NCBI GenBank assembly: GCA_017623935.1
Contig: JAGAOC010000086.1
Coordinates: 1 to 40,969, forward strand
From: Agathobacter sp.
GTDB taxonomy: Bacteria > Bacillota > Clostridia > Lachnospirales > Lachnospiraceae
Reading direction: 5' to 3'
Length of the DNA: 40,969 bases
Part shown: positions 1-11,057 of the stretch, one piece after another
Layout: each line of letters opens with the position of its first letter
How positions within the stretch are numbered: the stretch's first letter is position 1
Notes under the pieces: model-generated
Told to the model about the DNA's origin: nothing
Seen by the model: only the letters and a program-made list of their open reading frames with translations
Database searches by the model: none
Made by a program: the position numbers and the translations under genes

Positions 1-148
1 AGAATCTACTGTTAAAGGTTGTTAATCAATTGCTTGATTACCTTGTTCGTCTAACCTTTCGGTTAGTTGAATAATTCTCATTGAATCTTTCAAGGTTATT
101 CACTGTTCAGTTATCAAAGTTCTTTGTTCGTTGCTGTTCATCAGCAAC
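1..148 (-). ncRNA. Leader of a probable rRNA operon (operon lies beyond the left edge)
   Basis: Read on the minus strand, the region starts just downstream of a consensus promoter and runs to the left edge without a reading frame. It contains a CTTTGATAACTGAACAG stretch like the boxA-type antitermination sequences of Firmicute rRNA leaders, and a small hairpin at 50-66 (CTAACC-TTTC-GGTTAG). That combination, followed by the absence of coding sequence, suggests the leader of a 16S rRNA gene located to the left. No part of the mature 16S sequence is inside the window, so the assignment is an inference. A 23S or tRNA leader is the alternative. Confidence 0.6.
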
Positions 149-154
149 TTTGAT

Positions 155-183
155 ATAATATCATGTGTTTATCTGTTTGTCAA
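155..183 (-). promoter_or_regulatory. Strong sigma-A promoter, probably of an rRNA operon
   Basis: On the minus strand TTGACA (178-183) and TATTAT (155-160) are separated by exactly 17 nt, with an A/T-rich stretch immediately upstream that could act as an UP element. Transcription would run leftwards out of the window, away from the origin. Confidence 0.8.
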
Positions 184-243
184 CAACTTTTTTTAATTTT
201 TTTAAAAAAGTTTTTTAACTCAGATTTCTGAAAGAAATAAGAG

Positions 244-332
244 CGGAGAAGGAGGGATTTGAACCCTCGCGCCGGTCAACCCGACCTATACCCTTAGCAG
301 GGGCACCTCTTCGGCCACTTGAGTACTTCTCC
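244..332 (-). tRNA. tRNA-Ser(GCU)
   Basis: A class II tRNA on the minus strand. The acceptor stem GGAGAAG/CTTCTCC closes perfectly, the anticodon loop CTGCTAA gives anticodon GCU (codons AGC/AGU), and there is a long variable arm as expected for serine. The T-loop is TTCAAAT. CCA is not encoded: discriminator G at 244 is followed by CTC. It has its own promoter at 382-410. Confidence 0.97.
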
Positions 333-381
333 AAAGTTCTTTTTTTCCTATTCAGTTGCGTACACACATGACGCATTAGTT

Positions 382-410
382 ATAATACTAAAAGCACATT
401 CATTTGTCAA
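382..410 (-). promoter_or_regulatory. Promoter of tRNA-Ser
   Basis: The minus strand carries TTGACA (405-410) and TATTAT (382-387) with a 17-nt spacer. The start would lie near 375, about 40 nt before the tRNA. It sits between the fumB stop and the tRNA, so the tRNA does not depend on fum transcription. Confidence 0.8.
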
Positions 411-444
411 TAACAAAATTATATTTTTTTGAAATAATTTTTAA

Positions 445-999
445 TTACTCTTCTACTGCAAATTCTTTGATCGCTGTTTCGTATAGATTGTTTCCCTGGC
501 AGTCTGCTACTACAATGGCAGGAAAATCTTCTACCTGGATCTTGCGGATTGCTTCTGCTCCTAGATCTTCATAACAAACGATCTCAGATTCTTTGATACA
601 TTTTGAAAGTAATGCACCTGCTCCACCTACTGCTGCAAAATAAACTGCTTTATTACGAACGATGGCATCCATGACTTCTTTGGAACGTTTTCCTTTTCCG
701 ATCATGGCTTTTTCTCCCAGATCAAGAAGTGTTGGAGCATATTTATCCATACGGGTAGCTGTTGTAGGACCAGCTGATCCAATTGGACGTCCTTCTCTAG
801 CTGGAGATGGTCCCATATAATATATAGTAGAATCTTTGATATCGATTGGAAGTTCCTCTCCTCTTTCTAAGGCTTCCATCATTCTCTTATGAGCTGCATC
901 TCTTGCTACATAAATTGTTCCAGTTATGTATACATAATCACCAGCACAAAGACTGCTGCTGATTTCTTCTGTAATCGGTGTATTAATCTTTTTTTCCAT
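445..999 (-). CDS. fumB: Class I fumarate hydratase, beta (C-terminal) subunit
   Basis: This 184-residue protein matches the C-terminal domain of Fe-S hydro-lyases (fumarase / L-tartrate dehydratase beta family). It carries the family stretch PSPAREGRPIGSAGPTTATRM near residues 64-84 and the AAVGGAGALLSK segment near residue 123. With the alpha subunit it would interconvert fumarate and malate in the cytosol using an oxygen-labile 4Fe-4S cluster. An AAGGAGA site precedes the ATG, and the gene follows fumA by 11 bp, so the two are co-transcribed. Tartrate dehydratase or another 2-hydroxyacid dehydratase cannot be fully excluded from sequence alone. No clear terminator is visible after the stop; the tRNA-Ser promoter follows. 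Confidence 0.9.
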   Translation of the reverse strand: MEKKINTPITEEISSSLCAGDYVYITGTIYVARDAAHKRMMEALERGEELPIDIKDSTIYYMGPSPAREGRPIGSAGPTTATRMDKYAPTLLDLGEKAMIGKGKRSKEVMDAIVRNKAVYFAAVGGAGALLSKCIKESEIVCYEDLGAEAIRKIQVEDFPAIVVADCQGNNLYETAIKEFAVEE

Positions 1000-1010
1000 T
1001 GTTATTCTCC

Positions 1011-1856
1011 TTATATTTCACGAACTACATGACGGTTTACATGACAACAAATGTTAATTGCTACAGGAAGACCAGCAATATGAGTTGGATAAGTATTGAT
1101 ATTCACTGCAAGAGCTGTTGTAGTTCCTCCTAATCCTCCCGGTCCAATTCCCAGTCCATTGATCTTATTTAACATTTCTTCTTCCATTTCTGCTACATAA
1201 GGAATCTCGGAATGTTCATTTACAGGACGGGTGAGTGCTTTTTTTGCTAAAAGAGCGCATTTTTCAAAGGTTCCGCCTACACCGACACCTACTACCATTG
1301 GTGGGCAGGCATTTGGTCCTGCGTCTTTTACAGCTGTTAAGATTGCATTTTTTACACCTTCAATACCATCTGCCGGTTTTAACATGAAAACACGGCTCAT
1401 ATTTTCGCTACCAAATCCTTTTGGTGCAAAGGTAATCTTTACTTTATCGCCTGGTACGATTGAATAGTGAATGACTGCTGGGGTATTATCTTTGGTATTT
1501 TCACGGATGATTGGGTCTTTTACTACAGATTTACGAAGAAATCCTTCTACATATCCCTGTCTTACTCCTTCATTAATGGCATCTTCAATTGCCATTCCCT
1601 CAAAATGTACGTCTTGACCTACTTCTAAGAAAATAACTGCCATTCCTGTATCCTGACAGATTGGGATCATGTCCTCTGCTGCAATTTTCAAGTTATCTTG
1701 AAGCTGATTTAAGATTTTCTGTCCAAGCTCTGACTTTTCTGTAGAAACTGCCTGATCCATAGCTTCCTTCATATCAGATGACAGATAATGATTCGCTTCA
1801 ATACACATTTCTTTTACATTTTCAATGATTACGCTGGTCTCGATTGATCTGATCAT
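1011..1856 (-). CDS. fumA: Class I fumarate hydratase, alpha (N-terminal) subunit
   Basis: This 281-residue protein matches the N-terminal catalytic subunit of two-subunit, iron-sulfur fumarases. Cluster-ligand cysteines are expected in the CQDTG motif near residue 67 and the ACPPMVVGVGVGG motif near residue 183, and a further Cys lies in NICCHVNRH near the C-terminus. The subunit is full length for the split form. The ATG at 1856 has an AGGAGAG site. It is the first gene of a fumA-fumB pair and is separated from gyrA by a strong terminator, so it must start its own transcript. A TTGACT -35-like element lies upstream, but the -10 is poor. The enzyme would serve malate/fumarate interconversion in a fermentative anaerobe. 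Confidence 0.92.
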   Translation of the reverse strand: MIRSIETSVIIENVKEMCIEANHYLSSDMKEAMDQAVSTEKSELGQKILNQLQDNLKIAAEDMIPICQDTGMAVIFLEVGQDVHFEGMAIEDAINEGVRQGYVEGFLRKSVVKDPIIRENTKDNTPAVIHYSIVPGDKVKITFAPKGFGSENMSRVFMLKPADGIEGVKNAILTAVKDAGPNACPPMVVGVGVGGTFEKCALLAKKALTRPVNEHSEIPYVAEMEEEMLNKINGLGIGPGGLGGTTTALAVNINTYPTHIAGLPVAINICCHVNRHVVREI

Positions 1857-1910
1857 TTTTTCTCTCCTATTTTCTTGCTCTTATTAAAATATTTCTTTAA
1901 AAGTCAATAT

Positions 1911-1940
1911 TAAGAAAACCGCCCGGCTCAAACCGGGCGG
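1911..1940 (-). terminator. Rho-independent terminator after gyrA
   Basis: On the minus strand an 8-bp GC-only stem, CCGCCCGG/CCGGGCGG (1919-1940), with a 6-nt loop is followed by TTTTCTTA. It starts a few bases after the gyrA stop and closes the dnaA-gyrA operon. Confidence 0.93.
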
Positions 1941-1946
1941 AATATT

Positions 1947-4565
1947 CTAATTTTCTTCCTGGGTAGAATTATTTTCTTCTTCTGCCTGTTCTTCTGCTCT
2001 TTCTAAAAGTTTGTCCAAAGAATGATCTTCTGTTTTCTCTGTAGAAGTATCCACAGAAATTTCTTCTGTTTCTTCTATAGAAATTGTTTCAGTAGAGTTT
2101 TCTTCTGTTTCTGGCGGAATTAAAGATTTATCTTCCACTACTTTTGCAATGCTTGCAACGGTAACGTCATCTTTTAAATTGATTAATTTAACACCAGAAG
2201 TAATTCTTCCAAGTAATGCTGTATCACTTACCTGAATTCGGATAATGATTCCTTCTGTGGTGATCAACATGACTTCATCTTCGCCACCTACAGAGATTAC
2301 ACCTATTACATTTCCGGATTTTTCGGTAATCTTATAGCATTTGACACCTTTTCCACCACGGTTTTGAACTGTAAATTCTTTTGTATAGGTACATTTTCCA
2401 AGGCCCTTTTCTGATACGATCATAACTGCATCACCTTGAGATGCCATCTGCATAGAAATTACTTCGTCAGTATCTGCCAGATTCATACCTATTACGCCCA
2501 TGGTAGTTCTTCCAGTTGGTCTTACATCAGTCTCTTTGAAACGGATACACTGTCCAAATTTTGTAAACAGAAATATTTCTTCGTCTTTGTCTGTGATCTT
2601 TACTTCAATTAACTCATCATCTTCTCTTAAATTAATTGCTGCAAGACCTGTTTTACGGATATTTTCATAATCCATAACACTTGTTTTCTTAACGATTCCT
2701 TTTCTGGTTGCCATGAATAAGAACTTGTCTTCTTCATATTTCTTGATTGGAATCATAGCGGTGATCTTCTCACCTGGCTGAAGAGGAATGAGATTTACAA
2801 TCGCTGTTCCTCTGGAAGTACGGCTGGATTCCGGAATTTCATATGCCTTAATACGGTATACTCGTCCTGTATTAGTGAAGAACATAAGGTAATGATGTGA
2901 AGTGGTCATGAGCATTTCCACTATGTAATCATCCTCTATGGTCTCCATTCCTTTGATACCTTTGCCTCCACGGTGCTGGCTCTTGAAATTGTCAGTTCCC
3001 ATTCTCTTAATATAACCAACTTTAGTCATGGTGATCACAGTATTGGTCTCTGGAATCAGATCTTCCATGCTGATATCAAACTCATCAAATCCAATCTGAG
3101 TAAGACGATCATCTCCGTATTTATCTGCGATTGCCATGATCTCTTCCCGGATAACTCCAAGAAGTTTCTTCTCATCTGCAAGAATTGCTTTTAATTCTGC
3201 AATTCGATTCATTAATTCTGCATACTCTGCCTCTAACTTCTCTCTTTCGAGACCTGTCAGAGCACGAAGTCTCATATCTACGATTGCCTGAGCCTGAGCT
3301 TCGGAAAGTGCAAAACGTTCAATTAAGTTTGCCTTTGCTTCTGCAGTGGTACGGCTACTGCGGATAATAGAGATTACTTCGTCAATATTATCAAGAGCTA
3401 TGATCAATCCTTGTAAGATATGCGCTCTTTCTTCTGCTTTATTCAGATCGTACTGGGTACGTCTTGTGATTACTTCCTTCTGATGAAGGAGATAATAGTT
3501 CAAAAGTTCGTAAAGATTTAAGATCTTTGGCTCGTTATTAACCAGAGCAAGGTTGATAACTCCAAAAGTATCCTGCATCTGTGTGTGTTTGTAAAGAAGG
3601 TTCAATACTACACTTGGATTGACATCTCTTCTTAACTCGATACAGATACGCATACCTTCTCTATCGGATTCATCTCTTAAATCTGTAATTCCATCGATCT
3701 TTTTATCTTTTACTAATTCTGCAATCTTCTCGATAAGTCTTGCTTTATTTACCAGGTATGGAAGCTCCGTTACGATAATACGGTTCTTTCCATTCTGCAT
3801 TGGTTCAATATCTGTTACTGCACGAACCTTGATCTTGCCACGACCAGTACGATATGCTTCGCTGATACCGGTTGTACCTAAGATAATTCCTCCTGTTGGG
3901 AAATCTGGTCCTTTTACAATACCCATTAACTCATCAATGGTTGTTTCTTTTTCTTCAATCTCATTGTCAATGATCTTAACAACTGCATGAATGACTTCTC
4001 TTAAATTGTGTGGTGGAATGTTAGTTGCCATTCCTACTGCAATACCGGTCGTACCATTTACCAACAGATTCGGATATCTTGATGGAAGTACTGTAGGTTC
4101 TTTTTCAGTCTCATCAAAGTTAGGCATGAAATCTACAGTATCTTTGTTAATATCCTCGATCATCTGCATGGAGATCTTGCTTAATCGTGCTTCGGTGTAT
4201 CGCATAGCAGCGGCACCATCTCCATCCACAGAACCGAAGTTACCATGTCCGTCTACCAGTGGATATCTTGTAGACCATGGCTGTGCCATGTTGACAAGTG
4301 CTCCGTAAATGGAACTATCTCCATGAGGATGGTATTTACCCATAGTATCTCCGACAATACGGGCACATTTACGATGTGGCTTATCCGGAGTATTGTTCAG
4401 TTCGATCATAGAGTACAGAACTCGTCGCTGTACTGGTTTTAAACCATCTCTTACATCAGGCAATGCACGACTGGCAATAACGCTCATGGCATAATCGATA
4501 TAGGAAGTTTCCATGGTTTTTTTCAAATCTACTGGTTGTATTTGATCAAAAATTTTATCATCCAC
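1947..4565 (-). CDS. gyrA: DNA gyrase subunit A
   Basis: The 872-residue GyrA has the DNA-cleavage domain with catalytic Tyr123 in [10 protein letters not shown], followed by the beta-pinwheel C-terminal domain containing the GyrA-box QHRGGKG, the mark of a true gyrase rather than topoisomerase IV. After the last blade comes a tail of about 60 residues made largely of Glu, Ser and Thr. It introduces negative supercoils together with GyrB. The start is GTG with an AAGGAGG site 11 nt upstream, 16 bp after gyrB. At the quinolone-determining helix the sequence is GDSSIYG: Ser84 (E. coli 83) is retained, but position 88 (E. coli Asp87) is Gly. The gene ends the operon at a strong hairpin. Confidence 0.98.
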   Translation of the reverse strand: MDDKIFDQIQPVDLKKTMETSYIDYAMSVIASRALPDVRDGLKPVQRRVLYSMIELNNTPDKPHRKCARIVGDTMGKYHPHGDSSIYGALVNMAQPWSTRYPLVDGHGNFGSVDGDGAAAMRYTEARLSKISMQMIEDINKDTVDFMPNFDETEKEPTVLPSRYPNLLVNGTTGIAVGMATNIPPHNLREVIHAVVKIIDNEIEEKETTIDELMGIVKGPDFPTGGIILGTTGISEAYRTGRGKIKVRAVTDIEPMQNGKNRIIVTELPYLVNKARLIEKIAELVKDKKIDGITDLRDESDREGMRICIELRRDVNPSVVLNLLYKHTQMQDTFGVINLALVNNEPKILNLYELLNYYLLHQKEVITRRTQYDLNKAEERAHILQGLIIALDNIDEVISIIRSSRTTAEAKANLIERFALSEAQAQAIVDMRLRALTGLEREKLEAEYAELMNRIAELKAILADEKKLLGVIREEIMAIADKYGDDRLTQIGFDEFDISMEDLIPETNTVITMTKVGYIKRMGTDNFKSQHRGGKGIKGMETIEDDYIVEMLMTTSHHYLMFFTNTGRVYRIKAYEIPESSRTSRGTAIVNLIPLQPGEKITAMIPIKKYEEDKFLFMATRKGIVKKTSVMDYENIRKTGLAAINLREDDELIEVKITDKDEEIFLFTKFGQCIRFKETDVRPTGRTTMGVIGMNLADTDEVISMQMASQGDAVMIVSEKGLGKCTYTKEFTVQNRGGKGVKCYKITEKSGNVIGVISVGGEDEVMLITTEGIIIRIQVSDTALLGRITSGVKLINLKDDVTVASIAKVVEDKSLIPPETEENSTETISIEETEEISVDTSTEKTEDHSLDKLLERAEEQAEEENNSTQEEN

Positions 4566-4580
4566 TAGAAAAAATCCTCC

Positions 4581-6527
<1,947 letters not shown>

Positions 6528-6543
6528 TCATCTGGCGACGAAA

Positions 6544-7644
6544 TTATATTTCATCTAAAGATTCCTTCTCAAATAATTCTCCAGACACTACCTGGAAAAT
6601 CTTATTGATATGGAATCGGTTTTTAACAAATTCTTCCAGACCGGTACATGTAATAATTGTCTGGATATCGCTTATACTATTTAACAAATAATTCTGCCGG
6701 TTGCTATCCAGTTCTGAAAGAACATCATCTAGTAACAACACCGGCACATTATGGATCGATCTTTTTACGAGATCAATTTCAGAAAGTTTCAGGGAAAGAG
6801 CAGAAGTACGCTGCTGACCCTGGGAACCAAATTTACGAATATCAATACCATCCACAGAAAAAAGCATATCATCTCTATGAGGGCCTACCGTTGTCTGGCA
6901 GAGCTTCATATCCTTTTGTTTCGCTCTGTTCAACTCATCTTCAAAGAAAATATCATCAATATTTGCTTCATACTTAAGGATCAGATTCTCTTTGCCCCCG
7001 GAAATCTGGGAATGGATATTTCCGATAATGCCATTTAATTCTTCTATGAATTTCTTTCTCTTCTGAATGATACTTTTTCCGTATTCTACCAGCTGCTTAT
7101 CCCAGATTGGAAGAGTAGCAGCCAGATCCGGCCGGTAATTCATATCTTTCAAAAGTCGGTTTCTCTGAACTAAAGTCTTATTATACTTGGAAAGGTCTGA
7201 TAAATATATTTTATCCAATTGACACAATTCTAAATCAATAAATCTTCTTCTTTCCGCAGGACCGTTCTTGATAATGTTTAGATCCTCCGGCGAAAAAAAC
7301 ACAATATTTAAGATTCCAAAGAGTTCACTGGCTTTCTTGATAGGGATTCGATTAATGGCTACACCCTTTGAACCACTGCGACGAAGGTGCATATCAATCT
7401 GATACTCCTTTTCGTTTTTCTCCACAATAGTACGAATATGAGCCTCTTCTTCTCCAAATCGGATCATTTCTTTGTCTTTGCTGCCTTTGTGAGACTTGGT
7501 TGTCCCACTTAAATAGGCGGCTTCTAAAATATTGGTCTTTCCCTGAGCATTATCCCCATATAGAATATTAGTTCCATGATCCAGAGAAATATTCAATTCT
7601 TCATAGTTTCTGAAATTTTTCAGTTCAATGGATTTAATGATCAT
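6544..7644 (-). CDS. recF: DNA replication and repair protein RecF
   Basis: An ABC/SMC-type ATPase of 366 residues that helps load RecA at gapped DNA together with RecO and RecR. Walker A is GDNAQGKTNILEA near residue 31, the signature region is GSQGQQRTSALSLKL near residue 273, and Walker B is VLLLDDVLSELD near residue 300. The N-terminus (ELKNFRNYEEL) is the family hallmark. Its ATG overlaps the end of yaaA by 4 bp, indicating translational coupling. Full length; nothing missing. Confidence 0.97.
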   Translation of the reverse strand: MIIKSIELKNFRNYEELNISLDHGTNILYGDNAQGKTNILEAAYLSGTTKSHKGSKDKEMIRFGEEEAHIRTIVEKNEKEYQIDMHLRRSGSKGVAINRIPIKKASELFGILNIVFFSPEDLNIIKNGPAERRRFIDLELCQLDKIYLSDLSKYNKTLVQRNRLLKDMNYRPDLAATLPIWDKQLVEYGKSIIQKRKKFIEELNGIIGNIHSQISGGKENLILKYEANIDDIFFEDELNRAKQKDMKLCQTTVGPHRDDMLFSVDGIDIRKFGSQGQQRTSALSLKLSEIDLVKRSIHNVPVLLLDDVLSELDSNRQNYLLNSISDIQTIITCTGLEEFVKNRFHINKIFQVVSGELFEKESLDEI

Positions 7645-7856
7645 TTCACAATCTGGATTGTCTCTCCGTTATAAGAAACAATATCTCCATCATGAAGCTT
7701 CTTTCCACGCTGCAGTTCCTGCACGCCGTTTACTTCCACTTCACCTTCTGTAATTACGATCTTCGCTTCTACACCAGAACCCACCAGACCTGCTTTTTTC
7801 AAAGCCTGACCCAGTTTAATAAATTCTTCTTCTTCACGAATATTAACTGTTATCAT
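7641..7856 (-). CDS. yaaA: S4-domain RNA-binding protein YaaA
   Basis: A 71-residue protein consisting of one S4 RNA-binding domain (EFIKLGQALKKAGLVGSG near residue 10, then VNGVQELQRGKKLHDGD). Small S4 proteins sit between dnaN and recF in most Firmicutes. Its role is thought to concern ribosome assembly or RNA binding and is not settled. It is tightly packed: 8 bp after dnaN and overlapping recF by 4 bp. Confidence 0.94.
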   Translation of the reverse strand: MITVNIREEEEFIKLGQALKKAGLVGSGVEAKIVITEGEVEVNGVQELQRGKKLHDGDIVSYNGETIQIVK

Positions 7857-7864
7857 AATCTCTC

Positions 7865-8977
7865 CTAATTTGAAGCATTATTAAAGTTTACAGGGAGGAT
7901 CAGGTAAATGAATTTGCCTGCATCATCCTTGATAAAACAAGGTGCTTTTGGATTTACCATGTAAAGAGTAACTTCTTCTTCATCAATAACACGAAGAGCA
8001 TCAATGAAGAATTTAGGGTTAAATCCAATTAAAATGTCTTTTCCATCTTTCTCAATGTCGATCTCTTCATTCATAGAACCAATAAAAGAATTGATCTTCA
8101 GTTCCATGGTTCCATCTGTAATATTCATAATGATCGGTTTCTTGTCTCCTTCTTTAACCAGAAGAGTAGAACGATCAATACAGTCTAAAAGTTCTTTTTT
8201 GTTGATCTTTACTTTGGTCTCATAATCAGAAGAAAGCATCTGGTCTATCTTGAAGTATTCCCCTTCTATGAGTCTTGATACAACTGTTGTTGTATCAAAA
8301 TCAAAAACTACATGATTATCGGTAAAGTAGATAAATACATCATCATCCACTCCACCAGGAATGATCTTGCTTACTTCCTGTAAAGTCTTACCAGGAACTA
8401 CGACTTTTCTATAATCGTATGTATTTTTCAATTCAATATTGCGGATAGAGATTCGATGACCGTCCAGAGAAACAACTTTCAGCTGATTCTCATAAATTTC
8501 AAAAAGTTCACCTGTCATTAATTTATTATTATCGTTATCTGCAATAGAGAAAATAGTCTGTCTGATCACTTCTTTTAAAGTGAACTGGGAAATAACGATC
8601 GATTCGTTTTTCTCAATGAATGGAATATAGGAGAAATCATCTCCTGATTTACCAACAATATTGAATTTTGCTTTCTCACAAGAAATTACTGTCTTAAAGG
8701 AGGCATCTGTTTCAATGGTAACATCATTATCAGGTAGTTTACGAACGATCTCAGAAAAAATCTTAGCATCTAATGCAATCACACCTTTTTCAATAATATC
8801 GCCTTCAATACGTGTTTCAATTCCGAGTTCCATATCATTAGCCATTAATTTTATTTCATTAGTAGAAGCATCAATTAGGATACATTCTAAAATAGCCATT
8901 GTAGTTCTGGTTGGAACTGCTTTTGAAACAATATTAACACCTTTCAGTAAATTACCTTTTGAACAAATTAACTTCAT
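7865..8977 (-). CDS. dnaN: DNA polymerase III beta subunit (sliding clamp)
   Basis: The 370-residue clamp has the usual three repeated domains and ends in VNPKAPCFIKDDAGKFIYLILPV, the conserved C-terminal strand that contributes to the protein-binding pocket. It forms a ring dimer on DNA and tethers polymerase III. The ATG at 8977 follows an AAGGAGC site. The gene is separated from dnaA by 214 bp holding DnaA-box-like sites, so it may have its own promoter under DnaA influence, although no convincing -35/-10 pair could be picked out. Confidence 0.97.
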   Translation of the reverse strand: MKLICSKGNLLKGVNIVSKAVPTRTTMAILECILIDASTNEIKLMANDMELGIETRIEGDIIEKGVIALDAKIFSEIVRKLPDNDVTIETDASFKTVISCEKAKFNIVGKSGDDFSYIPFIEKNESIVISQFTLKEVIRQTIFSIADNDNNKLMTGELFEIYENQLKVVSLDGHRISIRNIELKNTYDYRKVVVPGKTLQEVSKIIPGGVDDDVFIYFTDNHVVFDFDTTTVVSRLIEGEYFKIDQMLSSDYETKVKINKKELLDCIDRSTLLVKEGDKKPIIMNITDGTMELKINSFIGSMNEEIDIEKDGKDILIGFNPKFFIDALRVIDEEEVTLYMVNPKAPCFIKDDAGKFIYLILPVNFNNASN

Positions 8978-9191
8978 GTAAAGCTCCTTCCTGCCTTTTA
9001 TATAAATATAAAAGAAATTCTTAATCTTCTTCTTAGGGGGTGTTCATATGTGAATAACCCGTTTTTTGCTTTAAAGTACAAGCTTTTTCTAATTGGATAA
9101 GGTCTTCATAAGTAAAATGAAAACTTTAAGTCTTTTGTGGACTCCGGTTTATAATTTCTTCTGTAAAAAAACACATTATAATAGGAAGAAA
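8978..9191. other. dnaA-dnaN spacer, possible second origin segment
   Basis: This A/T-rich spacer holds two DnaA-box-like 9-mers on the minus strand: TTATTCACA at 9049-9057 (one mismatch to TTATCCACA) and TTATCCAAT at 9092-9100 (two mismatches). In Bacillus subtilis the origin is split on both sides of dnaA and the unwinding element lies in this spacer. The same arrangement is plausible here but is not shown by the sequence. Confidence 0.5.
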
Positions 9192-10559
9192 CTAGTTCGG
9201 ATTGATTTTCTTCTTAATGGTTTCTATCAACGTCCGTGTGGATTCATTGGTCTCATATTCCTGAGTTATCTTCTTAACTCCGTGGATAATTGTGGAGTGA
9301 TCTCTTCCACCTAAGAGAGCACCAATAGTATCTAGCGGAATATCAGTAAGGTTCTTGCAAAGATACATAGCGATCTGTCTTGGTTTTGCAATCTCACTGC
9401 TTCGATTCTTGGACATCATCTGATCTAAAGAGATGTGACAATGTTCAGAAACTACTTCGATGATAAGCTGTGGAGTGATCTCCTTCGGCTTGTCCGGTGT
9501 AATGATGTTCTGCAGCTCTTTTTCTGCAATCTCCATAGTGATTGGCATACCTACCAGATTGTTGTAGGCTAAAAGCTTGTTAAGAGCTCCCTCTAATTCA
9601 CGGACATTGGATTTAATATTGGTAGCGATATAGTTTAAAATATCGTCTCCAATGTTGAAATTATCAGATTCTGCTTTCTTACGAAGGATTGCCATTCGGG
9701 TTTCATAATCAGGAACACCGATATCTGCCATCAGTCCCCATTCAAAACGGGAGCGGATCCTTTCCTCTAAGGTCTCCATTTCTTTTGGAGGCTTATCAGA
9801 TGTTAAGATGATCTGTTTTCCCTGAGTCTGAAGGGCGTTGAAAGTGTGGAAAAATTCTTCCTGGGTACTTTCTTTTCCTATTATAAATTGTATATCGTCA
9901 ATCATTAATACATCAACTGTACGGTACTTGTCTCTGAATTTGGTCATAGATGAGGCATTACCATTACGGATGGATTCAATAACTTCGTTGGTAAATTCTT
10001 CTGATGTAACGTAGATAACTTTGGTATCCGGTTTCTGTTCTAAGATAAAATGTCCAATAGAATGCATCAGATGGGTCTTACCTAGTCCCGGTCCTCCATA
10101 TATATAGAGAGGGTTGTATGCTTCTCCTGGTGATTCGGCAACTGCTAAAGATGCAGATTGGGCGAATCGGTTATTGTTACCAACGACGAAAGTCTCAAAG
10201 GTATAATTTGGATTCAGGTTTGAGTTACTTCCATTTAAAGAGGAAACTTTCTTAACCTGAGATTTTTTAAGATTTAGTTTGTTTGCCTGTTCCGGTAAGA
10301 TAAATTCTATTTCGTACTCTGTTCCAGTAATTTCTGCAATAGCTACCTTAAGAGGCAGATAATACTTCTTGGAAATATAGCTTAATGCCATTTGCTCGGA
10401 AGGTACAAGAATATAAAGGGTATTACCTTCAATGGAATAAACTTCAAGAGGACGCATCCATGTATCAAAGGACACATCACTGATCTCATGTTCTTTTTTT
10501 ACAGTATTTAATATCTCATTCCATTTCTCAATTACTTTATCCACTTCTTGTTTCTCCAT
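9192..10559 (-). CDS. dnaA: Chromosomal replication initiator DnaA
   Basis: DnaA of 455 residues: N-terminal helicase-loading domain (KWNEILNTVKKE), linker, AAA+ ATPase with Walker A GGPGLGKTH and Walker B MIDDIQFI, and the C-terminal DNA-binding domain with the signature GGRDHSTIIHGVKKI. The ATG at 10559 is preferred over the longer reading frame that opens with TTG at 10634, because that extension runs through a good promoter (TTGATA-N17-TATTAT) and a DnaA box. The upstream ribosome site (AGAAAG) is weak. It binds oriC, melts it with ATP and recruits the helicase. The box in its own leader points to autoregulation. Confidence 0.97.
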   Translation of the reverse strand: MEKQEVDKVIEKWNEILNTVKKEHEISDVSFDTWMRPLEVYSIEGNTLYILVPSEQMALSYISKKYYLPLKVAIAEITGTEYEIEFILPEQANKLNLKKSQVKKVSSLNGSNSNLNPNYTFETFVVGNNNRFAQSASLAVAESPGEAYNPLYIYGGPGLGKTHLMHSIGHFILEQKPDTKVIYVTSEEFTNEVIESIRNGNASSMTKFRDKYRTVDVLMIDDIQFIIGKESTQEEFFHTFNALQTQGKQIILTSDKPPKEMETLEERIRSRFEWGLMADIGVPDYETRMAILRKKAESDNFNIGDDILNYIATNIKSNVRELEGALNKLLAYNNLVGMPITMEIAEKELQNIITPDKPKEITPQLIIEVVSEHCHISLDQMMSKNRSSEIAKPRQIAMYLCKNLTDIPLDTIGALLGGRDHSTIIHGVKKITQEYETNESTRTLIETIKKKINPN

Positions 10560-10582
10560 ATCTTTCTTATAAAAAAGGATAG

Positions 10583-10591
10583 TTATCCATA
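10583..10591 (+). promoter_or_regulatory. DnaA-box-like site in the dnaA leader
   Basis: TTATCCATA differs from TTATCCACA at one position. It lies between the dnaA -10 element and the ATG, a position suited to repression of dnaA by its own product. Confidence 0.6.
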
Positions 10592-10605
10592 ATCCTACAT
10601 AGTAT

Positions 10606-10634
10606 ATAATACTACATTTTTTTTGTTTTATCAA
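10606..10634 (-). promoter_or_regulatory. dnaA promoter
   Basis: Minus strand TTGATA (10629-10634) and TATTAT (10606-10611) with a 17-nt spacer. Transcription would begin near 10599 and give a leader of about 40 nt before the ATG at 10559. Confidence 0.8.
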
Positions 10635-10800
10635 TTGTTAAAGCTCGTTTATAGACAATAAAAGTTATACACCTGAGAAAATAAAGCCTTAAGGCTATTA
10701 TTAACATTTTATCCTTGTATTGTTTACAACTTTTCCACAACTTATCCACAGATTGGGGATAACTTTTTTGAAAAAATATGAAAAAAATTGCTTATTTTCC
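10635..10800. other. oriC: Replication origin (oriC) with a DnaA box cluster
   Basis: The spacer between the divergent dnaA and rpmH contains a perfect DnaA box TTATCCACA at 10742-10750 (+), near-perfect TTTTCCACA at 10731-10739 (+) and TTATCCCCA at 10754-10762 (-), and a weaker TTATACACC at 10665-10673 (+). Three boxes within 32 bp, A/T-rich flanks, adjacency to dnaA and the switch of coding strand here all support an origin. I did not resolve the exact unwinding element. Confidence 0.85.
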
Positions 10801-10828
10801 TTGACTTGTACAGGTTTTTTGATATAAT
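10801..10828 (+). promoter_or_regulatory. rpmH promoter
   Basis: TTGACT (10801-10806), 16-nt spacer, TATAAT (10823-10828). The start would fall near 10836, followed by a GAGGAGGTGG ribosome site ahead of rpmH. Confidence 0.82.
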
Positions 10829-10866
10829 TGTACTGATGTTTTTTAACGTAGAGGAGGTGGATATAT

Positions 10867-11001
10867 ATGAAGATGACATTCCAACCAAAAAAGAGACAGA
10901 GATCTAAAGTACACGGATTCAGAAGCAGAATGAGTACTGCAGGCGGAAGAAAGGTTTTGGCTGCTAGAAGATTAAAAGGAAGAAAAAAATTATCAGCTTA
11001 G
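10867..11001 (+). CDS. rpmH: 50S ribosomal protein L34
   Basis: A 44-codon gene encoding a highly basic protein that begins [18 protein letters not shown] and ends GRKKLSA, the standard L34 sequence and length. It follows a very strong GAGGAGG site and promoter and is the first gene on the rightward arm. Its stop codon overlaps the 5' arm of a hairpin followed by a T-run that could reduce readthrough into rnpA. Confidence 0.97.
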   Translation: MKMTFQPKKRQRSKVHGFRSRMSTAGGRKVLAARRLKGRKKLSA

Positions 11002-11030
11002 GCCACAGTTTTGTGGTCTTTTCTTCTTTT
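11001..11030 (+). terminator. Probable attenuator between rpmH and rnpA
   Basis: GGCCACA (11001-11007) pairs with TGTGGTC (11012-11018) across a 4-nt loop with one G-U pair, followed by TTTTCTTCTTTT. The stem is short, so partial termination is likelier than a full stop. It would set a high L34 to RnpA ratio. Confidence 0.6.
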
Positions 11031-11057
11031 ATGGTTAATTTGAGAAGGAGATTTTCT

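Noticed and set aside
10560-10634. 25-residue N-terminal extension of DnaA from a TTG
   Set aside because: The extension overlaps a good promoter and a DnaA box and does not match the family N-terminus.
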